The notes: a model not told the origin generated them from the sequence alone. A DNA stretch of 64,000 bases from SZUA-36 sp963727635 (GCA_963727635.1 CAVSHP010000002.1:92165-156164), one strand, 5' to 3'; shown: positions 28,205 through 38,302, counted from the first letter of the stretch. Translations and numbers: made by a program.

Positions 28205-28268
28205 ATCAGAATAAGCTTATCATTGCTTATATTTTAATAATTATCAATTACCTGTAGGGAGTTCTTAA

Positions 28269-28676
28269 GTGTCTGTTGAGCGTACATTATCGATTATCAA
28301 ACCCGATGCGGTGGCAAAAAACGTGATCGGGGAAATTTATAGCCGTTTTGAAAAGGCCGGACTGAAGATTGTTGAGGCCAGGATGCAGCATTTAAGCCGT
28401 GCGGAAGCCGAAGGCTTTTACGCGGTCCACAGGGAACGCCCGTTTTTCAAAGACCTGGTCAAATTCATGACCTCCGGCCCCGTGATGATCCAGGCACTCG
28501 AAGGTGAGGACGCCATTGCATTGAACCGCAAACTGATGGGCGCCACCAATCCGGCGGAAGCCGAAGCGGGCACCATACGCGCCGATTTCGCGCAAAGTAT
28601 CGATGCCAATGCGGTGCACGGTTCCGATGGTCCGGAGACGGCCAAAACCGAAATCGCGTACTTTTTTGGCAAGTAG
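28269..28676 (+). CDS. ndk: nucleoside diphosphate kinase
   Basis: This is a 135-residue Ndk that moves the gamma phosphate from ATP to other nucleoside diphosphates through a phosphohistidine. The active site is H117 in NAVHGSDG, and the N-terminal ERTLSIIKPDAV and the MTSGPV block are canonical. The start is GTG, with GTAGGGAG about 8 bp upstream. It opens the ndk-rlmN-pilF-rodZ-hisS-yfgM-bamB-der run. A perfect FNR-like site upstream suggests oxygen-dependent control. Confidence 0.97.
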   Translation: MSVERTLSIIKPDAVAKNVIGEIYSRFEKAGLKIVEARMQHLSRAEAEGFYAVHRERPFFKDLVKFMTSGPVMIQALEGEDAIALNRKLMGATNPAEAEAGTIRADFAQSIDANAVHGSDGPETAKTEIAYFFGK

Positions 28677-28698
28677 CCGCACGGATAGCCCAATTACC

Positions 28699-29772
28699 GT
28701 GAATGCCATCAAAAGTCGTTTGAACCTGCTGGATTTTGACGAGGCGGGTTTACGCGATTTTTTTCTATCCATCGGCGAAAAACCCTTCCGGGCGCAGCAG
28801 ATTCTGAAATGGGTTTACCACCACGCGGTAACCGATTTCGAGGCAATGACCGATCTCGGTATCGCATTGCGCCAGAAACTGGGCCAGATCGCGGAGATCA
28901 AACTGCCGGAAATCCTGCGCGAACAGCGTTCCACGGACGGCACGGTGAAATGGCTGATCGGTTTTCATGGCGGCAACGCGGTTGAAACGGTCTATATCCC
29001 GGAACCAAAACGCGGCACCTTGTGTGTGTCATCCCAGGTCGGTTGTGCACTGAACTGTTCGTTCTGTTCAACCGGTGCACAGGGCTTTGCGCGTAACCTG
29101 GGCACAGGTGAAATCATCGGCCAGGTATGGCTCGCTGCCCAGGCGCTGGGTCATGAACGCAATGGCCAGCGCCAGATCACCAACATCGTGATGATGGGTA
29201 TGGGCGAGCCACTGCTGAATTTCGATGCGGTCGTGCCGGCCCTGTCCCTGATGCGCAATGACCTTGGGTTTGGTTTTGCCGCCAAGCGTGTCACTGTCAG
29301 CACGGCGGGCCTTGTGCCCGGTATCTACCGTTTGCGCGATACCATTGATGTCGCGCTTGCCGTATCACTGCATTCACCCGTTGACGACGTGCGCACGGAA
29401 CTGGTACCCCTCAACCGCAAATATCCGATCGCTGAACTGATGCAGGCCTGCAGGGATTACGTATCGGATAAACACAAACGCACGGTAACCTTTGAATATA
29501 CCCTGATAGATGGTGTAAATGATCACCCTGAACAGGCGCGTAAACTGGTAAAATTACTCAGAACGGTACCGAGCAAGCTTAATCTGATACCCTTTAACCC
29601 GTTTCCAGGTACACGCTACCGTTGCTCCACCCAGGAACGTATCGACCGGTTCCAGGAGATAGTCATGCAGGGCGGGTTGATCGCGACGGTCAGAAAGACC
29701 CGCGGTGAGGATATCGATGCAGCTTGCGGGCAGTTGGTCGGCAAGGTGAATGGATCGTACAAAGAGAAGTGA
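28699..29772 (+). CDS. rlmN: 23S rRNA/tRNA (adenine-C2)-methyltransferase RlmN
   Basis: This is a 357-residue radical-SAM enzyme that methylates C2 of A2503 in 23S rRNA and A37 in some tRNAs. The 4Fe-4S motif is C116, C120 and C123 in CALNCSFC. The GEPLLNFD block and the C-terminal FNPFPGTRY are also present. I use the GTG at 28699, 22 bp after ndk, because it starts NAIKSRLNLLDFDE, where homology begins. Further upstream the frame runs inside ndk. A C-terminal catalytic cysteine is expected in AACGQL, and is present. Confidence 0.95.
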   Translation: MNAIKSRLNLLDFDEAGLRDFFLSIGEKPFRAQQILKWVYHHAVTDFEAMTDLGIALRQKLGQIAEIKLPEILREQRSTDGTVKWLIGFHGGNAVETVYIPEPKRGTLCVSSQVGCALNCSFCSTGAQGFARNLGTGEIIGQVWLAAQALGHERNGQRQITNIVMMGMGEPLLNFDAVVPALSLMRNDLGFGFAAKRVTVSTAGLVPGIYRLRDTIDVALAVSLHSPVDDVRTELVPLNRKYPIAELMQACRDYVSDKHKRTVTFEYTLIDGVNDHPEQARKLVKLLRTVPSKLNLIPFNPFPGTRYRCSTQERIDRFQEIVMQGGLIATVRKTRGEDIDAACGQLVGKVNGSYKEK

Positions 29773-29828
29773 ACGGATAAAAATGAAAATGGCGGAAATC
29801 ACTTCATGAACTGTTTTTCCAACAGTGT

Positions 29829-30654
29829 TTGTCGGCACACCGTATTGTCTTCAACACGGTTGGCGGATTTTTTGCGGTGGCGATGATCGCCGTGCTGCTC
29901 GGCGCATGCGCCTCGCAACAGCCGAAGGACCCCTATGATGAAACCGAAACCCAGAAAGCGGTAATTTCCAATACCTCCCTGGGTCTCGAGTACATGAACC
30001 GTGGCCAGTACGAAGTCGCGATGGGTAAATTGAAGAAGGCGATCAAGGAAGACCCGAATTATGCTCCGGCACAAACCGTGCTGGCGGTACTCTACGAACG
30101 TATCGGTGAAGAGGAACTGGCGGGCAAGCACTATAAAAAAGCCTACGAGGCCAGCCCCCAAGGATGGCGATGTGAATAATAATTATGGTACTTACCTGTG
30201 CCAGAGAGGTAAGCCGGACGAGGCCATCAAGCATTTTCTCGCGGCCCTGGATGATCCGTTTTACTCCACCCCGTCGATTGCGTTGACCAATGCCGGTTCC
30301 TGTGCGCTCGGGCAGGGCGACATGTCAGGGCCGATGAGTACCTGCGCAGCGCATTGAAAATAGAGCCTAATTTACCTGACGCCCTGTTGAATATGTCAAG
30401 GCTGAGTTATGAACAGACAGAACTACCTGAAGGCGCGCGCATTCATGCAAAGATATGAAGCGATTATCCAGCATACGGCAGAAACGCTGTTACTTGCCTA
30501 CAAGATTGAAATCGCGTCAAACAACGTACCAGCTGCCAATACGTACAAACTGATGCTTGAAAACAACTATCCCGATTCTGATCAGACCGCTGAGGTTCGG
30601 AGGCTCTCTGGAAATGAAACAACAACAAGATCTGATTCCAATGGCAACGGGTGA
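29829..30654 (+). CDS. pilF: type IV pilus biogenesis lipoprotein PilF/PilW (three apparent frameshifts)
   Basis: This is a TPR lipoprotein that helps the PilQ secretin assemble in the outer membrane. A hydrophobic leader ends in the lipobox LLGAC, then come TPR units such as LGLEYMNRGQYEVAMGKLKK and NNYGTYLCQRGKPDEAIKHF. The frame shifts near 30165 (an extra C in a CCCCC run), near 30325 and near 30418, after which ARAFMQRYEAI and the last helix follow. The apparent start is a TTG at 29829. An ATG at 29806 in another frame may be the true start if a further indel exists. Its place between rlmN and rodZ is typical. Confidence 0.85.
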
Positions 30655-31491
30655 GTATCTGAGATCGTTGCGGTTGAAACGAAAAGCTCACCCTGGCGGA
30701 AGTTGCGAGCGCGGTCATCCTGGACGAGAAGCTGCTGGACGCCATTGAACAGGACAAGGCGGAGCATATCGCCTTGTTATACAGAAATGGCTACATTCGG
30801 ACCTATGCGCGTTTTCTGCAGGTGCCGGAAGATGAAATCCCGGCTCTGTTGGCGCCCACCGCTGCGCAGGAACCGGTCTTGCACAATATTTTTGCCGAAC
30901 CGCCAAAACGCAATTCTTCGGAGAAGTGGTTGCGTGCAAGCAGCTATGTTCTGGCATCACTATTGGTCGGAACACTGGCCTGGCAATTTACCCATGAAGC
31001 GGTAAGGCTGTCACAAAACGGTTCGCGGCTGCAGAATGGTGGGGCATCGGAAAATGTGGCCAGTCCCGAACAGCAACAGCAGTACAAAGGTCCGGTGAAT
31101 GCTTCGATTGCGCCACTCGGCGCCCTGCACGGCAAGAAGTCCGGATGGCCATGGATACGGCCGAGCAGGCATGGGCGGCCGTTTCGAAACCGGCCTGCCG
31201 GCTTTGCCTGAAGGTGAAAGCCGTCTGCAGATCGTCGTATCTGCAGACAGCTGGGTCGAAATCACCGACGCCACGGGTAAAGAACTTGAGATGGACCTGC
31301 TGCGTGGCGGGAGCGACAGGGCGTACCACGGGCAGCCGCCATTCAGAATCCTGTTTGGTCGTGCATCAGCGGTACGTCTGACGGTGGATGGTGAAGCCGT
31401 GGATTTGACCGCATTTACCAAGGAGGATGTTGCGCAGTTGACCTGGCCACAAAAATTACAGGCCGAAAACAGCGAGCCAGACGGCAACTGA
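30614..31491 (+). CDS. rodZ: cytoskeleton protein RodZ (two apparent frameshifts)
   Basis: RodZ links the MreB cytoskeleton to the elongation machinery. The N-terminal helix-turn-helix reads GEYLRSLRLKRK and, after a one-base slip near 30685, LTLAEVASAVILDEKLLDAIE. RNGYIRTYARFL follows. A single membrane segment (SYVLASLLVGTLAWQF) leads to a periplasmic linker and a DUF4115 domain with ADSWVEITDATGKEL, reached after a second slip near 31140. The ATG at 30614 overlaps the end of pilF by about 40 bp, which itself may be displaced by an indel. The stop lies 1 bp before hisS. Confidence 0.87.
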
Positions 31492-31492
31492 A

Positions 31493-32764
31493 ATGAATTC
31501 CCCCATCCGCTCAATCCGCGGGATGAACGACATCCTTCCGCAAGATATCCATTATTGGCAAACACTGGAAAGTACGGCTGAGCAGGTGTTTGCCGCTTAC
31601 GGTTTTGAGCAGATCCGATTGCCGTTGCTGGAAAAAACAGAGGTTTTTACCCGTGCGATCGGATCGGCAACCGACGTGGTCTCCAAGGAAATGTACAGTT
31701 TCGATGATCGCAATGATGAGTCATTGAGCCTGCGTCCCGAAGGTACCGCCGGCGTGGTCCGTGCAGCCTTGCAAAACGGTCTGTTGTACGGGCCGGTCAG
31801 GCGGCTCTGGTACAGCGGTGCGATGTTCCGTTACGAACGTCCGCAAAAGGGCCGGAGCCGGCAGTTTCACCAGATTGGAGCGGAACTGTTCGGTGCACCG
31901 GGTGCCGATGCGGATGCCGAGATATTGATGCTTGGCAGCAACTTGTGGGACAAATCTCGGATTGCAGAATCTGCGACTGGAAATCAATTCACTGGGTAAT
32001 GCGGATGAACGGCAGTGCCTACCGGGATCAGCTGTACGCCTTTCTCAATGCACACAAGGCTGAACTGGACGATCAGACCAATGAACGGGCGGAACGTAAC
32101 CCGTTGCGCGTGCTGGACAGCAAGGATCCGGCAGGTGCAGGCACTTGCTGGATGGATGCGCCGTTGTTGGCAGATCATCTCGGTGAAGAGTCACGTGCTC
32201 ATTACCAACAGTTAAAACGCTACCTGGACAGGCTGGGTATCGAGTTTCATGAAAACCCGCGCCTGGTGCGTGGGCTCGATTATTACTGTCATACGGTATT
32301 TGAATGGATCACTGATGAATTGGGTGCACAGGGTACCGTTTGTGCCGGTGGTCGTTACGATAACCTGGTTGAATTACAGGGTGGAAAACCCTGGCCCGGT
32401 ATTGGTTTTGCCATGGGTGAAGAGCGCCTGGTTGAGTTGCTAAGCCAAAAAGATGACACTGCACCTCCGGTCGACACATGCCTATCTCGTTGCCGTGGGT
32501 GAAAACAGCACTGAATCTGCGCTGAAACTCGCGTATGATTTGCGCGCCGGGATTCCGGACCTGCGTCTGATGGTCAATTTGAATGACGGCAGTTTTAAAA
32601 CCCAGTTCAAACGCGCGGACCGCAGTGACGCCTAATTGGCACTGGTGCTGGGTGAGGACGAGATCCTCGATGAACGGGTTACGATTAAATTTTTGCGAAG
32701 CGGTGAAAACCAGTTAAGTCTCGACCGTAATGAAGTCGGGGACTGGATTCGCTACTTATATTGA
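31493..32764 (+). CDS. hisS: histidyl-tRNA synthetase (frameshifts and one false stop)
   Basis: This is a class II aminoacyl-tRNA synthetase charging tRNA-His. Motif 1 (IRGMNDILPQD at the N-terminus), motif 2 (MFRYERPQKGRSRQFHQIGAE) and the histidine-binding LVRGLDYYCHTVFEW and AGGRYDNL are all present. The anticodon-binding domain starts with AYLVAVGE. The frame breaks near 31960, 32005 and 32470. A TAA at 32633-32635 stands where LALVLGEDEILDERV continues in frame to a TGA at 32762. HisS is essential, so these are almost surely errors. It directly follows rodZ, without the ispG gene usual at this place. Confidence 0.93.
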
Positions 32765-32828
32765 AAGCTATAAAATTTTTGCCGGATAAAGCCCGGTGCA
32801 ATTTCAAAATGATGGATAAATAAAAGTA

Positions 32829-33518
32829 ATGTCTGAAATATATGATACCCATGAACAGGGTGAACGCGTAAAAAGCTGGTTACGGGAAAATGGCAGCGCC
32901 ATCGTAATGGGCCTGGTACTGGCTTTCGGTTTGATGTTTGGATTCAAACAATGGCAGGCCTGGGAAACCAGCAAACGTCAACAGGCTTCGGCCGAATACC
33001 AGATGATGTCCAGTTTGATCGAAGACAGACAATATGGATGCCGCGGTGCCCAACTACGAGGTGCTGAAATCCGAGTATCCAAAATCAGCCTACACCTCGA
33101 TGGCTGCGCTGATGATGGCCAAGGCGCGTATGATTGCCGGTCAGGCGGATCTGGCAGCAAGTGATCTGGAATACGCAATGGAACATGCCCAGCCCGAGCC
33201 CCTCAAGGTGATTGCCCGGGAAAGGCTTGCACGTGTGAAACTCAGCCAGGGCGATGCGGATGCGGCCATGAAATTGCTTGACGAGGCGCCTTCAGACCGT
33301 TGGTTTTGAAGCACAGTTTGCAGAAATCAGGGGCGATATCTATGTCGCCAAAGGTGAAAAAGACCAGGCGATCGAGAGTTACCAGGCCGCGCTTGACGCA
33401 ACTCGAGGAAGGCGTCGGCAATCGCGATTTGCTCGACATAAAACTGCAGGCACTTGAACGCCAGATGTTGAGAACGCCGCAGAGCGCCGGTGACGGTGCC
33501 GGCGGAGGTGAAGAGTGA
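32829..33518 (+). CDS. yfgM: YfgM family ancillary SecYEG translocon subunit (frameshifts)
   Basis: YfgM is an inner-membrane TPR protein that contacts SecYEG and PpiD to pass exported proteins to periplasmic chaperones. The short N-terminus EQGERVKSWLRENGSAIV is followed by a membrane segment (GLVLAFGLMFGF) and TPR-like helices (YEVLKSEYPKSAYTSMAALM; VAKGEKDQAIESYQAALD). Frames change near 33030, 33290 and 33400, each consistent with a single-base error. The stop overlaps the GTG start of bamB, as in the classical hisS-yfgM-bamB-der order. Confidence 0.88.
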
Positions 33519-34688
33519 GGCAATGGTTTATCCCTGCACTGATGGCGGTATTGCTGCTCAATGGTTGCAGTTGGATAAAAAGCTGGGGTGACAAGGATGA
33601 ACCTGAGGATGCACCCGGCGAAGCTGGTTGATTTCGAACCAACACTGAAAGTCGGCAAGGTCTGGTCCACCGGCGTCGGCAAGGGTCTGGACAAGTGCCG
33701 GCAGGCAGATCAGACCCGTCTATAATCGGCAGGTTCGTATTCGCAGCCGACTACAAGGGCTGTGATCGCGCTCGATGCCAGAATGGCCGCAAACATTGGG
33801 AAATCAAAACCGAACTGCCATTTACCGGCGGCCCCGGGGTTTCAGGACAGCTGTTGATGATGGGCACAGAAAACGGTGAAGTCTTCGCCTTCGATGCCAG
33901 CAGCGGTACCCAGCTGTGGTCCGCGACGGTAACCTCGGAAGTGCTGGCGCAGCCTGCGGAGGCCGATGGAATCGTCGTTGTGCGCTGCATCGATGGACGT
34001 GTTTTCGGTCTGGATGCTGACACCGGTCGGCGTATTATGGGTATATGACCACAGTGTTCCCTTGTTGACGCTGCGCGGTAACGCTCCCTTGTTACTCAGG
34101 GCCGGCGTCGTCTTTATCGGCTATGACGGTGGTCAGGTGGTTGCACTGAAACTGGAAGACGGTGTCCTGATGTGGGAACAGACCCTGGTCACAGTCGAAG
34201 GCCGGACCGAATTGGATCGTCTGTCTGATATTGACGGGCAACTGGTATTTGTTGCATCCGACCTGCTGGTTTCCAGTTACAAGAATCGCCTCGGCGTCAC
34301 TGGCCGCAGATTCCGGCCGTCTGCTCTGGTTCAAGGATATTTCTTCGGCAACAGGTGTGTCCGTGGACCGCGTCAACCTGGCCATCAGCGACAAGGACGG
34401 TAATGTGTGGATGCTCGACCGGCGCAACGGCGCCGAGTCCTGGAAGCAGGACGCAATTGTTGAACCGGGGTCTGACCCGTCCGGTTTTTTATGGGAATTT
34501 TATCGTCGTGGGAGACTACGAGGGTTATCTGCACTGGATCAATATGGACGACGGACTAGTTTGCTGCACGTGAGAAAGTCGGAGGGGACGGGTTTTCCGG
34601 GCCGCCGCTGGTGGTGGATAATACGCTGTATGTCATGACCCAAAAGGGCGAAATGGTTGCGTACCGGGCGGGTGCCGCGCTTAATTAG
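33515..34688 (+). CDS. bamB: outer-membrane assembly lipoprotein BamB (many frameshifts)
   Basis: BamB is the beta-propeller lipoprotein of the BAM complex that folds outer-membrane proteins. The GTG start gives a leader with lipobox LLLNGC. PQQ-like propeller blades follow: IALDARNGRKHWE, VFAFDASSGTQLWSA, VFGLDADTGRRI, VVALKLEDGVLMWEQ and WMLDRRNGAESWK, ending MTQKGEMVAYRAG. At least six single-base frame changes are needed (between about 33620 and 33760, near 34035, 34300, 34475 and 34560). Homology stays continuous throughout, so the gene is likely intact in the organism. Confidence 0.9.
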
Positions 34689-34764
34689 TCCGGTTTCGTT
34701 ACTTTGCAGGTCTTGCTGAGGTATGATGCAGCCACACCATATGCCCTGAAGATACCCTGAATTC

Positions 34765-36176
34765 ATGTTACCAGTCGTCGCCATCGTAGGCCGGCCCAAT
34801 GTCGGCAAATCCACGCTTTTCAATGCATTGACCCGCACCCGGGATGCCTTGGTGGCGGACATGCCGGGTGTTACGCGTGACCGTCAGTACGGTCATCAGC
34901 GATGTCGGGGAAGGCTCTGTGTCCTGATCGATACCGGCGGTCTGGTTGCGCAGGCGGAGGGTATCGACTACCTCACCGCCCGGCAGGTACACCATGCCAT
35001 CGATGAATCCCAACTGGTTTTGTTCGTGGTCAGTGCCAGGGACGGACTGACGCTCGAGGACCAGGAGATCGCCCGCCTGTTGCGTGAACACAACCGGCCG
35101 GTATTGCTGATCGGCAACAAGACCGATGGGACAAACCCGGATATCGCGCTCGCCGAATTTGCCGCGCTGGGCATGGGCCCGGCCCTGGCCGTGGCCGCGT
35201 CACACCGCCAGGGCATGCAGAGCCTGATGGAAGAAGCGGCAGGCATGTTGCCGCCGCCCGAGACCGACCAGGATGATCCGAAGAAGATAACGACCGTCTG
35301 CGACTGGCCATCGTAGGCCGGCCCAATGTCGGCAAGTCGACCCTGGTCAACCGTATGCTGGGTGAAGAACGGGTCATGGCTTTCGATCAGCCCGGCACCA
35401 CGCGGGACAGCATCAGCACGCTGATGGAGCACGATGGCGTCCGCTACGAATTGATTGATACGGCCGGTGTCCGGAGACGTTCACGGGTCACGGATATGGT
35501 CGAAAAATTCAGTATTATCAAGGCACTGCAGGCAATTGACCGCGCGCACGTCGTGGTTCTGATGCTGGATGCGAGCGAGGGTCATGACCGATCAGGATAC
35601 CACCTTGCTGGGCCATATCCTGCAGACGCGGCACGGGCCCTGGTAATCGCCTTGAACAAATGGGACGGGATGACCGAGTATGACCGCAAGCAGATGCTGT
35701 CCGAGATGGACCGGCGTCTGCAATTTGTTCCGTGGGCACGGAAAATTCGTCTGTCGGCATTGCACGGATCCGGCCTGAAAGAGTTATTCACGGCAGTAAT
35801 TGAAGCCTGGCGCAGTGCGAGTATCGACATGCCCACCCCGGAACTGACGCGGGTACTGCTCAAGGCTTTCGAGGCCCATCAACCGCCAATGAGCCAGGGA
35901 CAGCGCTTCACGTTTGAGATTTGCCCATCAGTGGCGGACATTGTCCACCCAAGATTATCATTCATGGCAACCGCACCGATGTCATACCGGCTTCCTACAA
36001 ACGTTACCTGGAAAACGTTTTCATCCGTCATTTCAAATTGCGCGGAACACCGCTGCAAATCGAATTCCGCAGTGGCGACAAATCCTTTCAAGGACAACAA
36101 GAACACACTCACCACGCGACAGATGGCCAAGCGCAAACGCCTGAAAAAATTCACCAAGGGCAAAGCCAAGAAATAG
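34765..36176 (+). CDS. der: ribosome-assembly GTPase Der/EngA (frameshifts)
   Basis: Der has two tandem GTPase domains and a KH-like domain and is needed for 50S assembly. G domain 1 shows GRPNVGKSTLFNALT, DTGG and NKTDG. G domain 2 repeats GRPNVGKSTLVNRM, DTAGVRRR and NKWDG. The KH-like part carries PKIIIHGNRTDVIPASYKRY and the end is the basic KRKRLKKFTKGKAKK. Frame changes lie near 35300, 35590, 35920 and 36080. The two copies of the P-loop region share the same AATGTCGGCAAGTC-like DNA, as expected for the gene's internal duplication. It is convergent with gpx, with an 8-bp gap. Confidence 0.94.
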
Positions 36177-36184
36177 ACCGGCTT

Positions 36185-36683
36185 TTAAGCGTCTACAAAA
36201 CCCAGGACTGGAGATTGCGTCTCGATCTTGTGTGTTATTGCCGTGTCATCCGGAGGTACTGCGGAAGGCCAGTAACCGACCATTTGACCATAGCGGTCAA
36301 ACAGGTATTTATGGAAATTCCAGCGTGGTGTGGCATCGTCCCCAAATTCCTCGCGTATGGCGTGAAACAGGGGATGTGCAGACATGACCCATGACATGAT
36401 ATTTACCGGTCATCGGAAAATCGACCTGGTAGTTGGTTTCACAAAATTCCGCAATGGCTTCCTCATCGCCCGGTTCCTGGTGTCCGAAGTCATCACAGGG
36501 CATACCGATCACGATCAGGCCACTTTGCTTGTAGTCCATCCAGATGCGCTGCAGTTGTGCGTACTGGGTGCGTATACCGCACTCCGAGGCCGTATTGACA
36601 AAAAGAATCGGTTGGCCGCGATAATTCGATAACGGCATACTGTTCCCGCGAAGACCCACAAATACATATTCAAAAACATTCAT
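36185..36683 (-). CDS. glutathione peroxidase family protein (one apparent frameshift)
   Basis: This is a thioredoxin-fold peroxidase of the GPx family. The peroxidatic cysteine is C35 in NTASECGIRTQY, the glutamine site appears as FGHQEPG, and the tryptophan-asparagine pair as WNFHKYLFD near the C-terminus. Bacterial members usually take electrons from thioredoxin rather than glutathione (family knowledge). The frame shifts near 36385, between MTGKYHVMG and the SAHPLFHAIREEFGDDATP segment. It is divergent from folD and convergent with der. Confidence 0.88.
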
Positions 36684-36801
36684 GATTAAAGCCCCGTTAA
36701 ATTACACTTATATAGCATAACGTATGAACCCCGTTTTTGCTCATGATCCGTTACACTACGCAATAATTTTAGCCAGGAAGACCGCCTTGAAAGAAATCCC
36801 G

Positions 36802-37683
36802 ATGCACAAACCTGCCGCCATACTGGATGGTCTGGAAGTCAGCGAAGTCGTTTTAACCGATGTGCGCAAGGCGATCGATGCGCACGTCGAAGCCGGTGGC
36901 CAGAGACCTGGACTGGCTGTGGTTCTCGTCGGTTCCGATCATGCCTCGCAGATTTATGTGAGGGCCAAGCGCAAGGACTGTGAAAAGGCCGGCATCAGAA
37001 CGCGGGATTTTGATCTCCCCGTAACCACGACACAGGTGGAACTGCTTGCGCTGATACACGAACTCAACCGTGACGATGAGATTCACGGAGTGCTGGTGCA
37101 GTTGCCCCTGCCAGCGCAAATCGATGAGATTTCAATTACCAATTCAATAAGTTCCAGCAAGGATGTGGACGGCTTTCATGCCTTCAATGTCGGCAGGCTG
37201 GCCCTGCGCCAACACGGTCTTCGACCCTGCACGCCGCGTGGCATCATGGCTCTGCTGCATTACTACGGCATCGATGCAAAAGGCCATCACTGTGTCATCG
37301 TCGGCGCTTCCAATATCGTCGGCCGGCCGATGGGCCTGGAGTTGCTGATCCAGGGGGCGACGGTCACCACCTGCCACCGCTTCACCCAAAACCTCGAACA
37401 CTTTGTCAGGCAGGCTGAGATCCTGATCGTTGCAGTCGGTCAACGGGGAATCGTCGACGCCAATTGGGTTTCGGAGGGCACCGTGGTGGTGGACGTTGGT
37501 ATCAACCGCCTGGAAACCGGCAAACTGGTAGGCGATATCGATTTCGAAGTCGCGGCCCGGAATGCCTCATGGATAACACCGGTGCCGGGTGGTGTCGGAC
37601 CCATGACGCGCGCCACGCTGATGCTGAATACAGCCGAGGCGGCCGGCATTTTCATCGGCGAACCGCACAAGCAATCCGCATAG
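36802..37683 (+). CDS. folD: bifunctional methylene-THF dehydrogenase/methenyl-THF cyclohydrolase
   Basis: This is a 293-residue FolD that oxidises 5,10-methylene-THF with NADP+ and hydrolyses the methenyl product to 10-formyl-THF. The catalytic tyrosine and lysine are Y52 and K56 in IYVRAKRKDC, and HGVLVQLPLP and the dinucleotide-binding VIVGASNIVGRPMG follow. The signature PVPGGVGPMTRATL is near the end. An open frame extends 26 codons further up, but the ATG at 36802 gives the family start. It stands alone, and the 619 bp downstream are non-coding. Confidence 0.95.
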   Translation: MHKPAAILDGLEVSEVVLTDVRKAIDAHVEAGGQRPGLAVVLVGSDHASQIYVRAKRKDCEKAGIRTRDFDLPVTTTQVELLALIHELNRDDEIHGVLVQLPLPAQIDEISITNSISSSKDVDGFHAFNVGRLALRQHGLRPCTPRGIMALLHYYGIDAKGHHCVIVGASNIVGRPMGLELLIQGATVTTCHRFTQNLEHFVRQAEILIVAVGQRGIVDANWVSEGTVVVDVGINRLETGKLVGDIDFEVAARNASWITPVPGGVGPMTRATLMLNTAEAAGIFIGEPHKQSA

Positions 37684-37798
37684 AGAATATAACGTAGTTT
37701 AGAAAGCATATTCAAAACACCGGCGGTCAAATCCCGCTACGCGGTATACACTGAAGCCGAGCAACGCCGGGGAACAGCTGAACTGACGAAGGTGCAAG

Positions 37799-38012
37799 GA
37801 CCCGGCAAGTGCTTGCTGCCTGTGCTCTCTGGCCAGCGGTCCCGGATCGAGATCCGGGACTCCCCTCGCAGCCGGCCGGATCTTAACGGCACCGGCCTCA
37901 CAGTACATCCTGTACTGGACGGCCTCGATCGGGCATCCCGCCCGATCGTCCCTGATCCGTCCGGCTACTCGGCGCTTCAAAGTTCGCCCAGTCAGCAAGC
38001 ACCTGCCGGGTC
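37799..38012. repeat. nested palindromic element 1
   Basis: Outer arms 37799-37818 and 37993-38012 pair with one mismatch. Inner arms 37871-37882 and 37954-37965 pair with one mismatch. Within them are small hairpins: 37840-37859 (TCCCGGATC/GATCCGGGA), 37901-37917 (CAGTACA/TGTACTG, centre CATCCTG) and 37927-37947 (GATCGGGC/GCCCGATC). The whole could extrude as a branched cruciform or fold as structured RNA. Confidence 0.75.
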
Positions 38013-38044
38013 TGAACCAGGTGTGCACGCCTTTCAGCTTTGAA

Positions 38045-38246
38045 GCTCAGCAGGCCGGGTGGACTTCAGTGCCCATTTATCCGCCGAAGACAGGGTTTCG
38101 CCCGGGGCGATTTTCAGGATGAAAATCGAGAGCTGACGGTACAGGATGTACCGCCAGCGCGGTCCCGATCAGGCGGGATCCTGGCTGAGGGTAGCCCGCA
38201 GGGCCGGATAAGGCTGGGCAGTGAAGTCCACCCGGCCTGTTGAGCG
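38045..38246. repeat. nested palindromic element 2
   Basis: Outer arms of about 41-46 bp (38045-38085 and 38201-38246) pair with a few mismatches and one small bulge. Inside are hairpins 38109-38127 (GATTTTC/GAAAATC), 38137-38153 (CGGTAC/GTACCG) and 38163-38178 (TCCCG/CGGGA). The first two share an AGGAT loop within CAGGATG, the reverse complement of CATCCTG in element 1. It therefore looks like an oppositely oriented relative with different stems. Confidence 0.75.
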
Positions 38247-38302
38247 TACGGCCTTGAACGAAACCACCAAAACGTTTTGTAATAAATTCGATCGGTGATG
38301 CG

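Larger units (their letters stand above)
37684..38302. other. 619-bp non-coding region holding two palindromic repeat elements
   Basis: No gene is convincing between folD and fadI. 37799-38012 and 38045-38246 are dense in inverted repeats, described separately. 37684-37798 and 38247-38302 show nothing recognisable. Open frames through this stretch (for example 37792-38043) have low-complexity products dictated by the palindromes. Confidence 0.6.

Noticed and set aside
29829..36176. Pseudogene cluster (pilF to der)
   Set aside because: The genes are essential or near-essential and every domain is present on both sides of each frame break, so sequencing indels are more likely than decay.
37799..38246. 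CRISPR-like array
   Set aside because: The repeats are palindromes of unequal length without constant repeats or spacers, and no cas gene is in the window.
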